Source: Reyranella sp. | Lineage (GTDB): Bacteria > Pseudomonadota > Alphaproteobacteria > Reyranellales > Reyranellaceae | Direction: 5' to 3' | Assembly (NCBI GenBank): GCA_004296815.1 | Contig: SCVT01000622.1 | Location: forward strand, 1-15,843 | Length of the DNA: 15,843 nucleotides | In this document: positions 1 through 6,190 of the stretch, piece after piece | Layout: the number at the start of each line of letters is the position of its first letter | How positions within the stretch are numbered: position 1 is the first letter of the stretch | Program-made: the position numbers and the translations under genes | The notes under the pieces: model-generated | Seen by the model: the letters and a program-made list of their open reading frames with translations, nothing else | Told to the model about the DNA's origin: nothing | Databases searched by the model: none

Positions 1-1122
1 GCGACGCTGCTGAACCTGCCGCTGGGCTCGGTCTATTCCTTCAGCGTCCTGCTGCGTCCGCTCGAACAGGACCTCGGCATCAGCCGCTCGGCCCTGTCGC
101 TGGTCTTCGGTGTGGCGACGGTGGGTTTCACCATCGGCTCGGTCGGCGCACCCTTCGTTTATCGCCTGGCGCCGCTGCCGATCCTGGTTGCCGCCAGCGC
201 GGCGCTGGCCGCCATCGGCGTCGTCACCGCCGCGACGGCGACCGGCCTCTGGCAATTGCTGCTGGGCTACGGCGTCGTGTTCGGCACGGGCGGCGGGGCC
301 GCTTACCTGCTGATGCAGCAGGGTGTGAACATGCTGGTGCGCAGCCGCCGCGGGCTGGTGAACGGCTACATCGTGAGCCTCTACCCGATGGGCGCCATGC
401 TCGCGACGCCCGCCTTCCACGCTTCCAACGAGGCGTTCGGCTGGCGCACGACACTCGGCGGGCTGGCGGCCGCGCTGGTGCTGCTCGGCACGATGGCGGC
501 ACTGCTCGCCTGGTACAGCGGCGCGCGGTTGATCTCTTCGTCAGCCGGCGGCACGCCTCACCGTCCGGCCGCGATGGGCCCGACCTTCTACAAGCTCGCC
601 GGCACGTTCTTCCTCGCCGCCTCCGCCGGCCTGATGGTGCTGAGCCAGGCGCGCGAGATCGTCGCCACCTATGGCGGCGCCACCGCGCTCGCCGTCGGCG
701 CCACCACCGTGCTCACGGCGGCGATCGCCGGCGCGCGCATCGGCGGCGGCTGGCTGGTCGACCGCTTCGCCGTGCCGCACGTGATGTGCGCGGCGCACGC
801 GCTGGCCTTCTGCGGCGGCGTCCTGCTGACGCTATTCCCGGCGCCGGTCACGGCGGTGGCGGGGCTCGGCATGATCGGCGTCGGCTACGGCTTCGTCTCG
901 GGCGCCACGGCGGGCGGCATCGGCCTCTACTGGCCGCCTGCCGACTACGGCCGCATCGCCGGTCGCACCTACATTGCCTGGTGCCTCGCTGCCGTCAGCC
1001 TGCCGGTGCTGGCCGGCCATCTGTTCGACGTCACACGCAGCTATTCGACGGCGGTGCTGATCGCGGGCGCCGCCAACATCATGGGCATGGCGCTCGCGCT
1101 CACCATGCCGAAGCACCGCTAG
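1..1122 (+). CDS. MFS transporter, 5' end outside window
   Basis: The frame is open from the first base of the window, so the true start lies upstream; 373 residues are visible. The protein is almost entirely hydrophobic helices joined by short polar loops, as in the major facilitator superfamily. The visible start (LGSVYSFSVLLRPLEQDLG) resembles the end of TM1 and the TM1-2 loop of oxalate/formate- or monocarboxylate-type MFS carriers. A basic cytoplasmic loop (RSRRG) follows the central glycine-rich helix, and a second basic patch (GGGWLVDRF) sits at the TM8-9 position, as expected for the repeated MFS half. About 11 of 12 helices are present. It should move a small organic solute across the inner membrane; the substrate cannot be read from sequence. 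Its TAG stop overlaps the stop of the convergent TfoX-like gene through a shared CTAG. Confidence 0.88.
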   Translation, partial: ATLLNLPLGSVYSFSVLLRPLEQDLGISRSALSLVFGVATVGFTIGSVGAPFVYRLAPLPILVAASAALAAIGVVTAATATGLWQLLLGYGVVFGTGGGAAYLLMQQGVNMLVRSRRGLVNGYIVSLYPMGAMLATPAFHASNEAFGWRTTLGGLAAALVLLGTMAALLAWYSGARLISSSAGGTPHRPAAMGPTFYKLAGTFFLAASAGLMVLSQAREIVATYGGATALAVGATTVLTAAIAGARIGGGWLVDRFAVPHVMCAAHALAFCGGVLLTLFPAPVTAVAGLGMIGVGYGFVSGATAGGIGLYWPPADYGRIAGRTYIAWCLAAVSLPVLAGHLFDVTRSYSTAVLIAGAANIMGMALALTMPKHR

Positions 1123-1466
1123 CCGCGACTGGCTCGCTTCACGCGTCGGGCGGCGGCGAGCGCCAGCCGTGCCCAGTGCAACAACTCGTCGGCTTCGTCG
1201 AACAGCCGCTCGGGCGCCCGCCAGAAGGAGAGGTCGATGCTCTCGCCCTTCTTCTCGTAGCTGAGCGGCGGGAAGGCCCGCGCCTCCTCGAACGCCGCGC
1301 GGTTGCCGTCGTCGACCCGGAGATAGAGCGTGTTGTCGGTCACCATGCCGAGCATCACGCCGTCGCAGAACACGCCGGTCTTGCCGAACATGCGGCGCAA
1401 GGTGACGCGGCCGAGCGGCGTGAGCTGCTCGCGCAGGAACTCGGCAAAGCTGTCGCTCGCAACCAC
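1119..1466 (-). CDS. TfoX/Sxy N-terminal domain protein
   Basis: A 115-residue protein made only of the TfoX N-terminal domain. The family pattern is clear: a short acidic N-terminus (ASDSFAEFLREQL), then LRRMFGKTGVFCDGVMLGMV, then NTLYLRVDD, and a late PPLSYEKKG segment. TfoX/Sxy controls competence genes in Gammaproteobacteria, but single-domain versions like this are common in Alphaproteobacteria and their role is unknown. The start chosen is GTG at 1466, which puts the initiator just before the conserved ASD. No ATG, GTG or TTG lies in frame for some distance upstream, and I see no clear Shine-Dalgarno. Its stop overlaps the stop of the MFS gene by 4 nt in convergent orientation. Confidence 0.85.
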   Translation of the reverse strand: MVASDSFAEFLREQLTPLGRVTLRRMFGKTGVFCDGVMLGMVTDNTLYLRVDDGNRAAFEEARAFPPLSYEKKGESIDLSFWRAPERLFDEADELLHWARLALAAARRVKRASRG

Positions 1467-1566
1467 AAGGGCAGACTGGAGAACTACTCGCCCGATGGCC
1501 AGAAATTCATATCGACTGTAGTGCGGCCGCGACGGCGATGCACAGGCGCCGGCCCGAAAACCGCGT

Positions 1567-1890
1567 ATGATGGCGGAAAGAAAGATTCAGGGGGCTGCGT
1601 TTGATCGACCAAAACCATCGTGCACCGCGCGCGGCGGGCCGGCTGTGATTCTCGTCTTCGTTCTCCTCGGCTCGGCGCTGATCGGCGGGGCGTTCGGCTG
1701 GTATCGCGGCACGACGCTGATGCGTTTCCCGACGCAGTACTTCTCGCCGCCGAAGAATATGGAATATGAGCAGTGGCTGACGGAGCTCGACTGGCGCCTG
1801 CGCCGGCAGCGCTGGATGAAGACCGCCATCTATGCCGCCGCCGGCCCGGTGGCGGGCTTCATCGTCCTCTCGCTCTTCGCCCTGCGCTGA
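1567..1890 (+). CDS. Small two-helix membrane protein, 5' end uncertain
   Basis: A hypothetical protein of 107 residues or fewer, with no family recognised. Two hydrophobic segments are visible: about residues 27-46 (VILVFVLLGSALIGGAFGWY) and 89-106 near the C-terminus. Between them is a polar, tryptophan-rich stretch (EQWLTELDWRLRRQRW). It is probably an inner-membrane protein. The start is doubtful. The ATG at 1567 lies inside a TATGAT that looks like a -10 box, and the first 18 or so codons have unusually AT-rich third positions for this genome. A TTG at 1601-1603 preceded by AGGGGG (1589-1594) opens a better-looking frame (LIDQNHRAPRAAGRL), but it stops at 1646-1648. A GTG at 1645 is another in-frame start. 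The 100 nt between this gene and the TfoX-like gene hold nothing else I can identify. Confidence 0.6.
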   Translation: MMAERKIQGAAFDRPKPSCTARGGPAVILVFVLLGSALIGGAFGWYRGTTLMRFPTQYFSPPKNMEYEQWLTELDWRLRRQRWMKTAIYAAAGPVAGFIVLSLFALR

Positions 1891-1926
1891 CCGCGAAGCG
1901 CGGAGTCGCATCGACCGCGGTTGCGC

Positions 1927-1932
1927 TATAGT
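1927..1932 (+). promoter_or_regulatory. Putative -10 box for DUF72 gene
   Basis: TATAGT matches the bacterial -10 consensus at five of six positions and ends 6 nt before the ATG at 1939. No good -35 is visible 15-18 nt upstream, and no Shine-Dalgarno lies between it and the start. If used, transcription would begin at or next to the start codon. Confidence 0.35.
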
Positions 1933-1938
1933 CGGCGC

Positions 1939-2676
1939 ATGAGCGCAAACATCTTCGTCGGCATCGGCGGCTGGACCTTCGAGCCGTGGCGCGGCGTCTT
2001 CTATCCGGAAGGCCTCACCCACAAGCGCGAGCTGGAATATGCCAGCCGGCAGCTCACCTCGATCGAGATCAACGGCACCTACTATTCGAGCTTCAAGCCC
2101 GCGAGCTGGGCGAAGTGGCGCGAGGAGACGCCGGACGGTTTCGTCTTCGCGGTCAAGGCCTCGCGCTTCTGCACCAACCGCCGCGTGCTGGCCGAGGCGG
2201 GCGAGTCGGTGCAGCGCTTCGTGACGCAAGGGCTGGTCGAGCTCAAGGACCGGCTGGGGCCGATCAACTGGCAGTTCATGGGCACCAAGAAGTTCGATCC
2301 CGTGGACTTCGAGGCGTTCCTCAAGCTCCTGCCACGCGAGGTCGGAAAGCTGCCGCTGCGCCACGCCATGGAGGTGCGGCACGACAGCTTCAAGGACGAG
2401 CGTTTCTACGATCTCTGCCGCAAGTACAGGGCGGCGATCGTCTACGCCCACGACAAGGACTTCCCCGAGATCGACGAGCAGACGACGGACTTCACTTACG
2501 CCCGCCTGATGCAGAGCGAGGACAAGGCCAAGACCGGCTACAAGCCCGCCGAGATCGACAAGTGGGCCAAGCGCGCCAAGGCCTGGGCCAAGAAGGGCGA
2601 CGCCTTCGTCTACTTCATCTCCGGCGCCAAGGTCCGCAACCCCGCCGCCGCCCAGGCGCTGATCAAGAAGCTCTAG
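1939..2676 (+). CDS. DUF72 (YecE-like) family protein
   Basis: A 245-residue cytosolic protein of the DUF72 family, which adopts a TIM-barrel-like fold of unknown function. The hallmark N-terminus is present: VGIGGWTFEPWRGVFYPEG, followed by LEYASRQLTSIEINGTYYSS and a FVFAVKASRF strand. Later family segments (GPINWQFM, RHAMEVRHDSF, FTYARLM) are also present, and the length is normal for the shorter members. I chose ATG at 1939 because family similarity begins right after it; a TTG at 1921 in the same frame would add six residues overlapping the -10-like box. The gene ends in a GC hairpin before the ArsR promoter. No function should be inferred beyond the family. Confidence 0.9.
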   Translation: MSANIFVGIGGWTFEPWRGVFYPEGLTHKRELEYASRQLTSIEINGTYYSSFKPASWAKWREETPDGFVFAVKASRFCTNRRVLAEAGESVQRFVTQGLVELKDRLGPINWQFMGTKKFDPVDFEAFLKLLPREVGKLPLRHAMEVRHDSFKDERFYDLCRKYRAAIVYAHDKDFPEIDEQTTDFTYARLMQSEDKAKTGYKPAEIDKWAKRAKAWAKKGDAFVYFISGAKVRNPAAAQALIKKL

Positions 2677-2682
2677 TCCCCC

Positions 2683-2700
2683 GCCGGCGCGGCCGCCGGC
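2683..2700 (+). terminator. GC hairpin after DUF72 gene, possible terminator
   Basis: A perfect 7-bp inverted repeat (GCCGGCG / CGCCGGC) with a 4-nt CGGC loop starts 6 nt after the DUF72 stop codon and ends 2 nt before the -35 box of the next gene. No T-run follows, so it is at best a weak or Rho-assisted terminator. Confidence 0.35.
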
Positions 2701-2702
2701 CG

Positions 2703-2731
2703 TTGACAAAAGCGTGCGCGATGCCTAACTG
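2703..2731 (+). promoter_or_regulatory. Putative promoter of ArsR operon
   Basis: A perfect TTGACA -35 (2703-2708) is followed after 17 nt by TAACTG (2726-2731), a weak -10 that touches the operator palindrome. The -10 ends 8 nt before the ATG at 2740 and no Shine-Dalgarno is present, so the transcript is predicted to be leaderless or nearly so. Confidence 0.5.
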
Positions 2732-2748
2732 TTAACCCTATGGTTAAC
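2731..2748. promoter_or_regulatory. Palindromic operator over ArsR start codon
   Basis: GTTAACC (2731-2737), spacer CTAT, GGTTAAC (2742-2748) form a perfect 7-bp inverted repeat. The ATG of the regulator (2740-2742) lies inside it. ArsR/SmtB winged-helix dimers bind AT-rich inverted repeats near their own promoters, so this is the obvious autoregulatory site. A bound dimer would cover the end of the -10, the predicted transcription start and the start codon together. Confidence 0.6.
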
Positions 2749-3162
2749 TATCAGAACATCGCCCTCGACCGCACCTTCTCCGCCCTCGCCGACCCGACTC
2801 GGCGGGCGCTGCTCGCCCGGCTCGACGCGGAGGACGGGATCAGCGTCAGCGAGCTGGCGCGGCCCTTCCCGGTGTCGCTGCCGGCCATCATGAAGCATCT
2901 CGACGTGCTCTCGGACGCGGGCCTCGTCGAGCGCACCAAGGCCGGCCGCACGGTGACGTGCCGGCTCAAGGCCCAGCCGATGGAGCAGGCGATGAACTGG
3001 CTCGCGCACTACGAACGCTACTGGACGCAACAGCTCGACCGCCTCGCCGCTTTCCTGGAGGAAGACGATTCATGGCCAGCAAGCCCAGCCTCGCCCTCAA
3101 GCGCCGCCTCAAGGCCCCGCCGCAAAAAGTCTACGAAGCCTGGACGCAGCCCGAAAAGATGA
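2740..3162 (+). CDS. ArsR/SmtB-family transcriptional regulator
   Basis: A 140-residue winged-helix repressor. Residues 8-30 (ALDRTFSALADPTRRALLAR) are the classic ArsR N-terminal helix. The helix-turn-helix spans about 34-57 (VSELARPFPVSLPAIMKHL) and the wing is about 61-77 (LVERTKAGRTVTCRL). There is no CxC or other metal-site cysteine pair; the only cysteine is C74. This matches the metal-independent ArsR subgroup that accompanies SRPBCC/AHSA1 proteins. After a normal C-terminal helix ending near residue 110 (FLEEDD), an unusual Ser/Pro/Arg/Lys-rich tail of about 30 residues is read through the start of the next gene, giving a 91-nt overlap. It is the first gene of the operon and probably represses itself through the palindrome at its start. 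Confidence 0.92.
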   Translation: MVNYQNIALDRTFSALADPTRRALLARLDAEDGISVSELARPFPVSLPAIMKHLDVLSDAGLVERTKAGRTVTCRLKAQPMEQAMNWLAHYERYWTQQLDRLAAFLEEDDSWPASPASPSSAASRPRRKKSTKPGRSPKR

Positions 3163-3503
3163 TCCGCTGGTGGGGCGTCACCGGCCACGAGAAGACGCCC
3201 ATCGCCGAGACCGACCTGCGCGTCGGCGGACGTTTCCGCGTGCAGTTCTGGACGCCGGACGGCGAGCACCAGAGCGTGAGCGGCGTCTATCGCGAGATCG
3301 AGCCGCCTACCAAGCTGGTCTTCACCTGGGCCTGGCGGACCACGCCCGAGCGCGAATCGCAGGTCACGGTCGACATCAAGCCTGATCCCGACGGCTCGAT
3401 CCTGACGCTGACGCACGAGCAGTTCTTCGACGAGAAGGCGCGCGACGACCATCGCCGCGGCTGGGGCGGCGCGCTCGACAATCTCGAAAGGCTGTTCGCG
3501 TGA
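3072..3503 (+). CDS. SRPBCC / AHSA1-domain protein
   Basis: A 143-residue protein of the Aha1-like SRPBCC (START/Bet v 1) superfamily, a fold with a deep hydrophobic ligand pocket. Family landmarks in order: LKRRLKAPPQKVYEAWTQPE at the N-terminus, MIRWWGV, DLRVGGRFRV, an EPPTKLVFTWAW strand, LTLTHEQF, and the C-terminal helix RGWGGALDNLERL. The start is ATG 3072, with GGAGGA ending about 9 nt upstream. That places the start 91 nt inside the ArsR frame and makes the pair translationally linked. ArsR-SRPBCC pairs are common, and the SRPBCC partner is often thought to bind the small molecule the operon answers to; the ligand is unknown. The last codons overlap the transglutaminase start by GTGA. 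Confidence 0.92.
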   Translation: MASKPSLALKRRLKAPPQKVYEAWTQPEKMIRWWGVTGHEKTPIAETDLRVGGRFRVQFWTPDGEHQSVSGVYREIEPPTKLVFTWAWRTTPERESQVTVDIKPDPDGSILTLTHEQFFDEKARDDHRRGWGGALDNLERLFA

Positions 3504-4306
3504 CCGCACCGACCCTCGACGGACTGCCGCGCGGGCCGGCGGCGCTCGCCGGAATCGTGCAGGGGCTGCTGATCCACGAGCACATCGCGGGCTCCTACGG
3601 CGTGGACCTGTCGCAGGAGCAGCACGGGCAGGCGCATGTCCGCTCGGTCGAGGGCATCCTAGCGGGCATCAAGGCGCGCGACCCCGCGCCGCTCGCGAGC
3701 GCGCGGGCGCCGGCCGCACGCCAGGTCGGCGTCTGCAGCCACTTCGCGCTGATGCACGCCACCCTGCTGCGCGCGCAAGGGATCGAGGCGCGGGCGCGCT
3801 GCGGTTTCGGCGCCTATTTCGAGACGGCCAAGTTCGTCGACCATTGGGTGACCGAATATTGGAACGCGGCGGAGAAGCGCTGGGTGCTGGTCGACTCGCA
3901 GATCGACGACCACCAGCGCAAGCTGTTCGGCGTCGACTTCGACCTGCTCGATGTGCCGCGCGACAAGTTCCTGGTGGCGGGAGACGCCTGGCAGCTCTGC
4001 CGCGAGGGCAAGCTCGATCCAAAGCAGTTCGGCGTGATGGACATGTGGGGCCTGTGGTTCGTCGGCAGCAACGTCATCCGCGACATCGCCTCGCTCGCCG
4101 GCCGCACCATGCTGCCGTGGGACGTCTGGGGCGCCATGACCCAGCACGACACCGAGCTCGACCTCGCCCTGATCGACCGGCTGGCCGCGCTCTCGGCCGC
4201 CCCCGATGCCGATCCCGCCGCGCTCCGCGCCGCCTACGCCGACCCGCGCGTCACAGTCCCTGCAAGCGTGTTCAATGCCGTCCTGAAGCGGGTCGACGCC
4301 GTGTGA
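3500..4306 (+). CDS. Transglutaminase-like superfamily protein
   Basis: A 268-residue cytosolic protein with a transglutaminase/papain-like core. The catalytic triad can be read: C79 in VGVCSHFALMHATLLRAQG, H115 in FVDHWVTEYW, and D132 in WVLVDSQIDD, with family spacing. Bacterial members act as cysteine proteases, peptidases or amidases more often than cross-linkers. The region after about residue 140 does not match a domain I know; it has aromatic, helix-like segments (MDMWGLWFVGSNVIRDIASL). There is no signal peptide. It starts at GTG 3500 inside the stop of the SRPBCC gene (GTGA), with GAAAGG as a possible ribosome site upstream, so it belongs to the ArsR operon. The substrate is unknown. 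Confidence 0.85.
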   Translation: MTAPTLDGLPRGPAALAGIVQGLLIHEHIAGSYGVDLSQEQHGQAHVRSVEGILAGIKARDPAPLASARAPAARQVGVCSHFALMHATLLRAQGIEARARCGFGAYFETAKFVDHWVTEYWNAAEKRWVLVDSQIDDHQRKLFGVDFDLLDVPRDKFLVAGDAWQLCREGKLDPKQFGVMDMWGLWFVGSNVIRDIASLAGRTMLPWDVWGAMTQHDTELDLALIDRLAALSAAPDADPAALRAAYADPRVTVPASVFNAVLKRVDAV

Positions 4307-4321
4307 GGCCGGGCGTAGGAT
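4293..4321 (+). promoter_or_regulatory. Possible internal promoter before VOC gene
   Basis: TCGACG (4293-4298) and TAGGAT (4316-4321) are spaced by 17 nt, each matching four of six consensus positions. They lie across the transglutaminase stop, in the widest gap of the cluster (39 nt). A good AGGAGG ribosome site follows at 4334-4339. This could let VOC and the hydrolase be expressed apart from the ArsR-controlled genes. Confidence 0.3.
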
Positions 4322-4345
4322 CGGCGGAAAGCTAGGAGGAATTCC

Positions 4346-4792
4346 ATGCCTGCCCTTTCGCTCGATCACTGGAACATCTTCTGCAAGGACCTCAAGAAGA
4401 CGGTCGCCTTCTACGAGAAGTATGTCGGCCTGCGCGACGGCGACCGCCCGCCCTTCCCGTTCCCCGGCGCCTGGATGTACGCCGGCGACAAGGCGATCCT
4501 GCACATCGTGTCGGAGACCGGCCGCGACGATCACGGCAGCGGCGCGATCGACCATGTCGCGATCAACTGCGCCGATATCCGCGGCACCCTCGACCAGATC
4601 AAGAAGGACAAGGTGCCGTTCGAGGTCCGCAAGGTCCCGGCGCGGCCGCTGCAGCAGGTCTTCATCCACGATCCCGACGGCGTGATGATCGAGCTCAACT
4701 TCTGGCACGAGGCCGACGTGAAGGAGCTCGAGGGCTTCGACCCGATGACCAACCGGGCCGGCGGCATGAAGGAAAAGAAGGTCCTCGCGTGA
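4346..4792 (+). CDS. VOC family (glyoxalase/dioxygenase fold) protein
   Basis: A 148-residue vicinal-oxygen-chelate protein with two beta-alpha-beta-beta-beta modules. The first begins LDHWNIFCKDLKKTVAFYEK (putative metal ligand H8). The second begins IDHVAINCADIRGTLDQIKK (H70) and ends in FIHDPDGVMIELNF (E116), the usual closing Glu ligand. This H...H...E arrangement supports a metal site, so it is likely an enzyme (glyoxalase, epimerase, dioxygenase or lyase type) rather than a metal-free binding protein. The substrate is unclear. The start is firm: AGGAGG sits 6 nt before the ATG. The last codon overlaps the next gene by GTGA, so the two are co-translated. Confidence 0.88.
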   Translation: MPALSLDHWNIFCKDLKKTVAFYEKYVGLRDGDRPPFPFPGAWMYAGDKAILHIVSETGRDDHGSGAIDHVAINCADIRGTLDQIKKDKVPFEVRKVPARPLQQVFIHDPDGVMIELNFWHEADVKELEGFDPMTNRAGGMKEKKVLA

Positions 4793-5736
4793 GGCGCCTC
4801 GCGCTCGCTGGCCTCGCCCTCCTGCTGCTCGCGGGAGGCGCCGAGGCGCAGCAGCGCGAGACCATTTCCTTCCAGGGCCGGCAGAAGGGCCAGCCGGTCA
4901 CGGTCACGGCCGAGATCTGGTGGCCGGCCAAGGCGGGACCAGTCCCTGCGATGGTGATCCATCACGGCAGCGGCGGCGTCGGCGAGCGCGAGGCCCGCTT
5001 CGCGCGCGAGATGGTGGCGATGGGCGTCGCGGCCGTCGTCGTGGACTCCTTCAAGCCGCGCGGCGTCAGCTCGACAGTGACCGACCAGTCGGCCGTCACC
5101 GGCCAGGACTTCAACCTCGACGCGCTCGCAGTGCTGACGGCGCTCGGCGCCAACCCGCGCATCGACCGCAGCCGCATCGGCATCATGGGCTTCTCCAAGG
5201 GCGGCACGTCGAGCCTGATGGCTGCGCACGAGGCGCAGATCGCGGCGGCGGGCGTGCCGGCCGGCCTGCGCTACGCGCTGCACGTGCCGTTCTATCCCGC
5301 CTGCAACAACCAGTACTACCGGCCGCAGACGACGCGCGCGCCGATCTACATGCTGCTGGGCGGGGCCGACAGCTATGTCGGCTTCGAACCCTGCCAGAGC
5401 TACGGCGACATCCTGCGCGCCGGCGGCGCCACCGTGCAGGTCAAGGTGTTCCCCAACGCGATGCACGGCTTCGACGGCGGCAGCCCCTACACCAACCCGC
5501 GCGGCGAGAACTACTCGAAGTGCGTCTTCCAGCAGCAGCCCGACCGCTCCTGGGTCGAGCGCACCAGCGGCGTCATGACGATGGGTGCCGACGGACGGCC
5601 GGTCCAGGGCGCGCTGGCCAAGGCCTTTGCCGCCTGCCGCACCTTGGGCGTCAGCGGCGGTCCCAACGACGCGGCCGCGAAACAGTCGATGGAAGACGTG
5701 AAGGGCTACGTGAAGCGCCACCTGCTCGGCGGCTAG
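4789..5736 (+). CDS. Secreted dienelactone-hydrolase-family alpha/beta hydrolase
   Basis: A 315-residue exported alpha/beta hydrolase. The N-terminus is a typical Sec signal peptide (RRLALAGLALLLLAGGAEA, likely cut before QQ). The catalytic set is readable: the nucleophile elbow GFSKGG with S136, D194 in GGADSYVGF, and H226 in NAMHGFDG. Family dienelactone hydrolases use Cys at the nucleophile position; this one has Ser, as in the broader esterase-like DLH branch. VIHHGSGG (57-63) is the oxyanion region. Mature-protein cysteines near 172, 202, 245 and the C-terminus could pair in the periplasm. The start GTG 4789 overlaps the VOC stop, with GAAGG upstream. The ester or lactone substrate is unknown. 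Its TAG overlaps the stop of the convergent gene. Confidence 0.88.
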   Translation: MRRLALAGLALLLLAGGAEAQQRETISFQGRQKGQPVTVTAEIWWPAKAGPVPAMVIHHGSGGVGEREARFAREMVAMGVAAVVVDSFKPRGVSSTVTDQSAVTGQDFNLDALAVLTALGANPRIDRSRIGIMGFSKGGTSSLMAAHEAQIAAAGVPAGLRYALHVPFYPACNNQYYRPQTTRAPIYMLLGGADSYVGFEPCQSYGDILRAGGATVQVKVFPNAMHGFDGGSPYTNPRGENYSKCVFQQQPDRSWVERTSGVMTMGADGRPVQGALAKAFAACRTLGVSGGPNDAAAKQSMEDVKGYVKRHLLGG

Positions 5737-6188
5737 TCGAAGGTCGGCGTCTTCTCCAGCCACCCGACATAGGCGGCCGGCAGCAGGTCGCGGCCGGCCA
5801 GCAGATGGCCGAGATAGTCGCGCTTCGGCCTGAGCCCCGGACCGACCTTCAGCGCCACGTAGGTGATCGCCTCGACGGTGGCACCGGTGTCGGTGCGCAC
5901 CACGGGAACGATACGGCGCTCATAGTGGCCGTCCTTGACGCCCTCGAAGCGGTCGAGGATCTCGAAGCCTTCGTCGAGCAGGGCGTTCAGCGTGCCGTGC
6001 ACGGCGGCTCCCCGCCGCAGCACGATGTTGCCAGCGCCGGCGCCCGCGGGTTCGCGCGCGATCTTGTCGAACGCGAGCTGCCAGCCATCGAGACGGCCCG
6101 CAATCCTCTCGGCGTAGTCGACCTTGCGGGCGGCCAGTCGCCCGGCATCCATGTTGGAGCCGTAGGCGAAGTACCAGCGCGTATCCAT
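5733..6188 (-). CDS. Gamma-glutamylcyclotransferase-like (AIG2/GGCT fold) protein
   Basis: A 151-residue cytosolic protein with the GGCT fold. The signature YGSNM is at residues 9-13 (WYFAYGSNMD), which forms the substrate loop. The catalytic Glu is E82 in LDRFEGVKDGHYERR, with the family's LDxFEG...YxRR pattern. VHGTLNALLDEGFEILD and the late AITYVAL strand also fit. Characterised members cleave gamma-glutamyl amino acids to 5-oxoproline, act on gamma-glutamylamines, or degrade glutathione; which applies here is not decidable. ATG 6188 lies 2 nt after the cyclase stop, so the two are almost certainly one transcript. It ends in a CTAG shared with the hydrolase gene. A longer frame upstream only reads antisense through the cyclase end and was not used. 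Confidence 0.88.
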   Translation of the reverse strand: MDTRWYFAYGSNMDAGRLAARKVDYAERIAGRLDGWQLAFDKIAREPAGAGAGNIVLRRGAAVHGTLNALLDEGFEILDRFEGVKDGHYERRIVPVVRTDTGATVEAITYVALKVGPGLRPKRDYLGHLLAGRDLLPAAYVGWLEKTPTFD

Positions 6189-6190
6189 GC

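Noticed and set aside
1507..2709. 400-codon open frame on the minus strand
   Set aside because: It is antisense to the clear DUF72 gene and the small membrane gene. Its composition (Leu/Gly/Asp/Arg repeats) is the usual shadow of GC-rich coding, with no recognisable domain.
3659..4708. Long minus-strand frame of about 350 codons
   Set aside because: It is antisense to the transglutaminase and VOC genes, both of which show intact active-site motifs; it has no domain of its own.
4531..5763. 410-codon minus-strand frame
   Set aside because: It is the shadow of the VOC and dienelactone-hydrolase genes.
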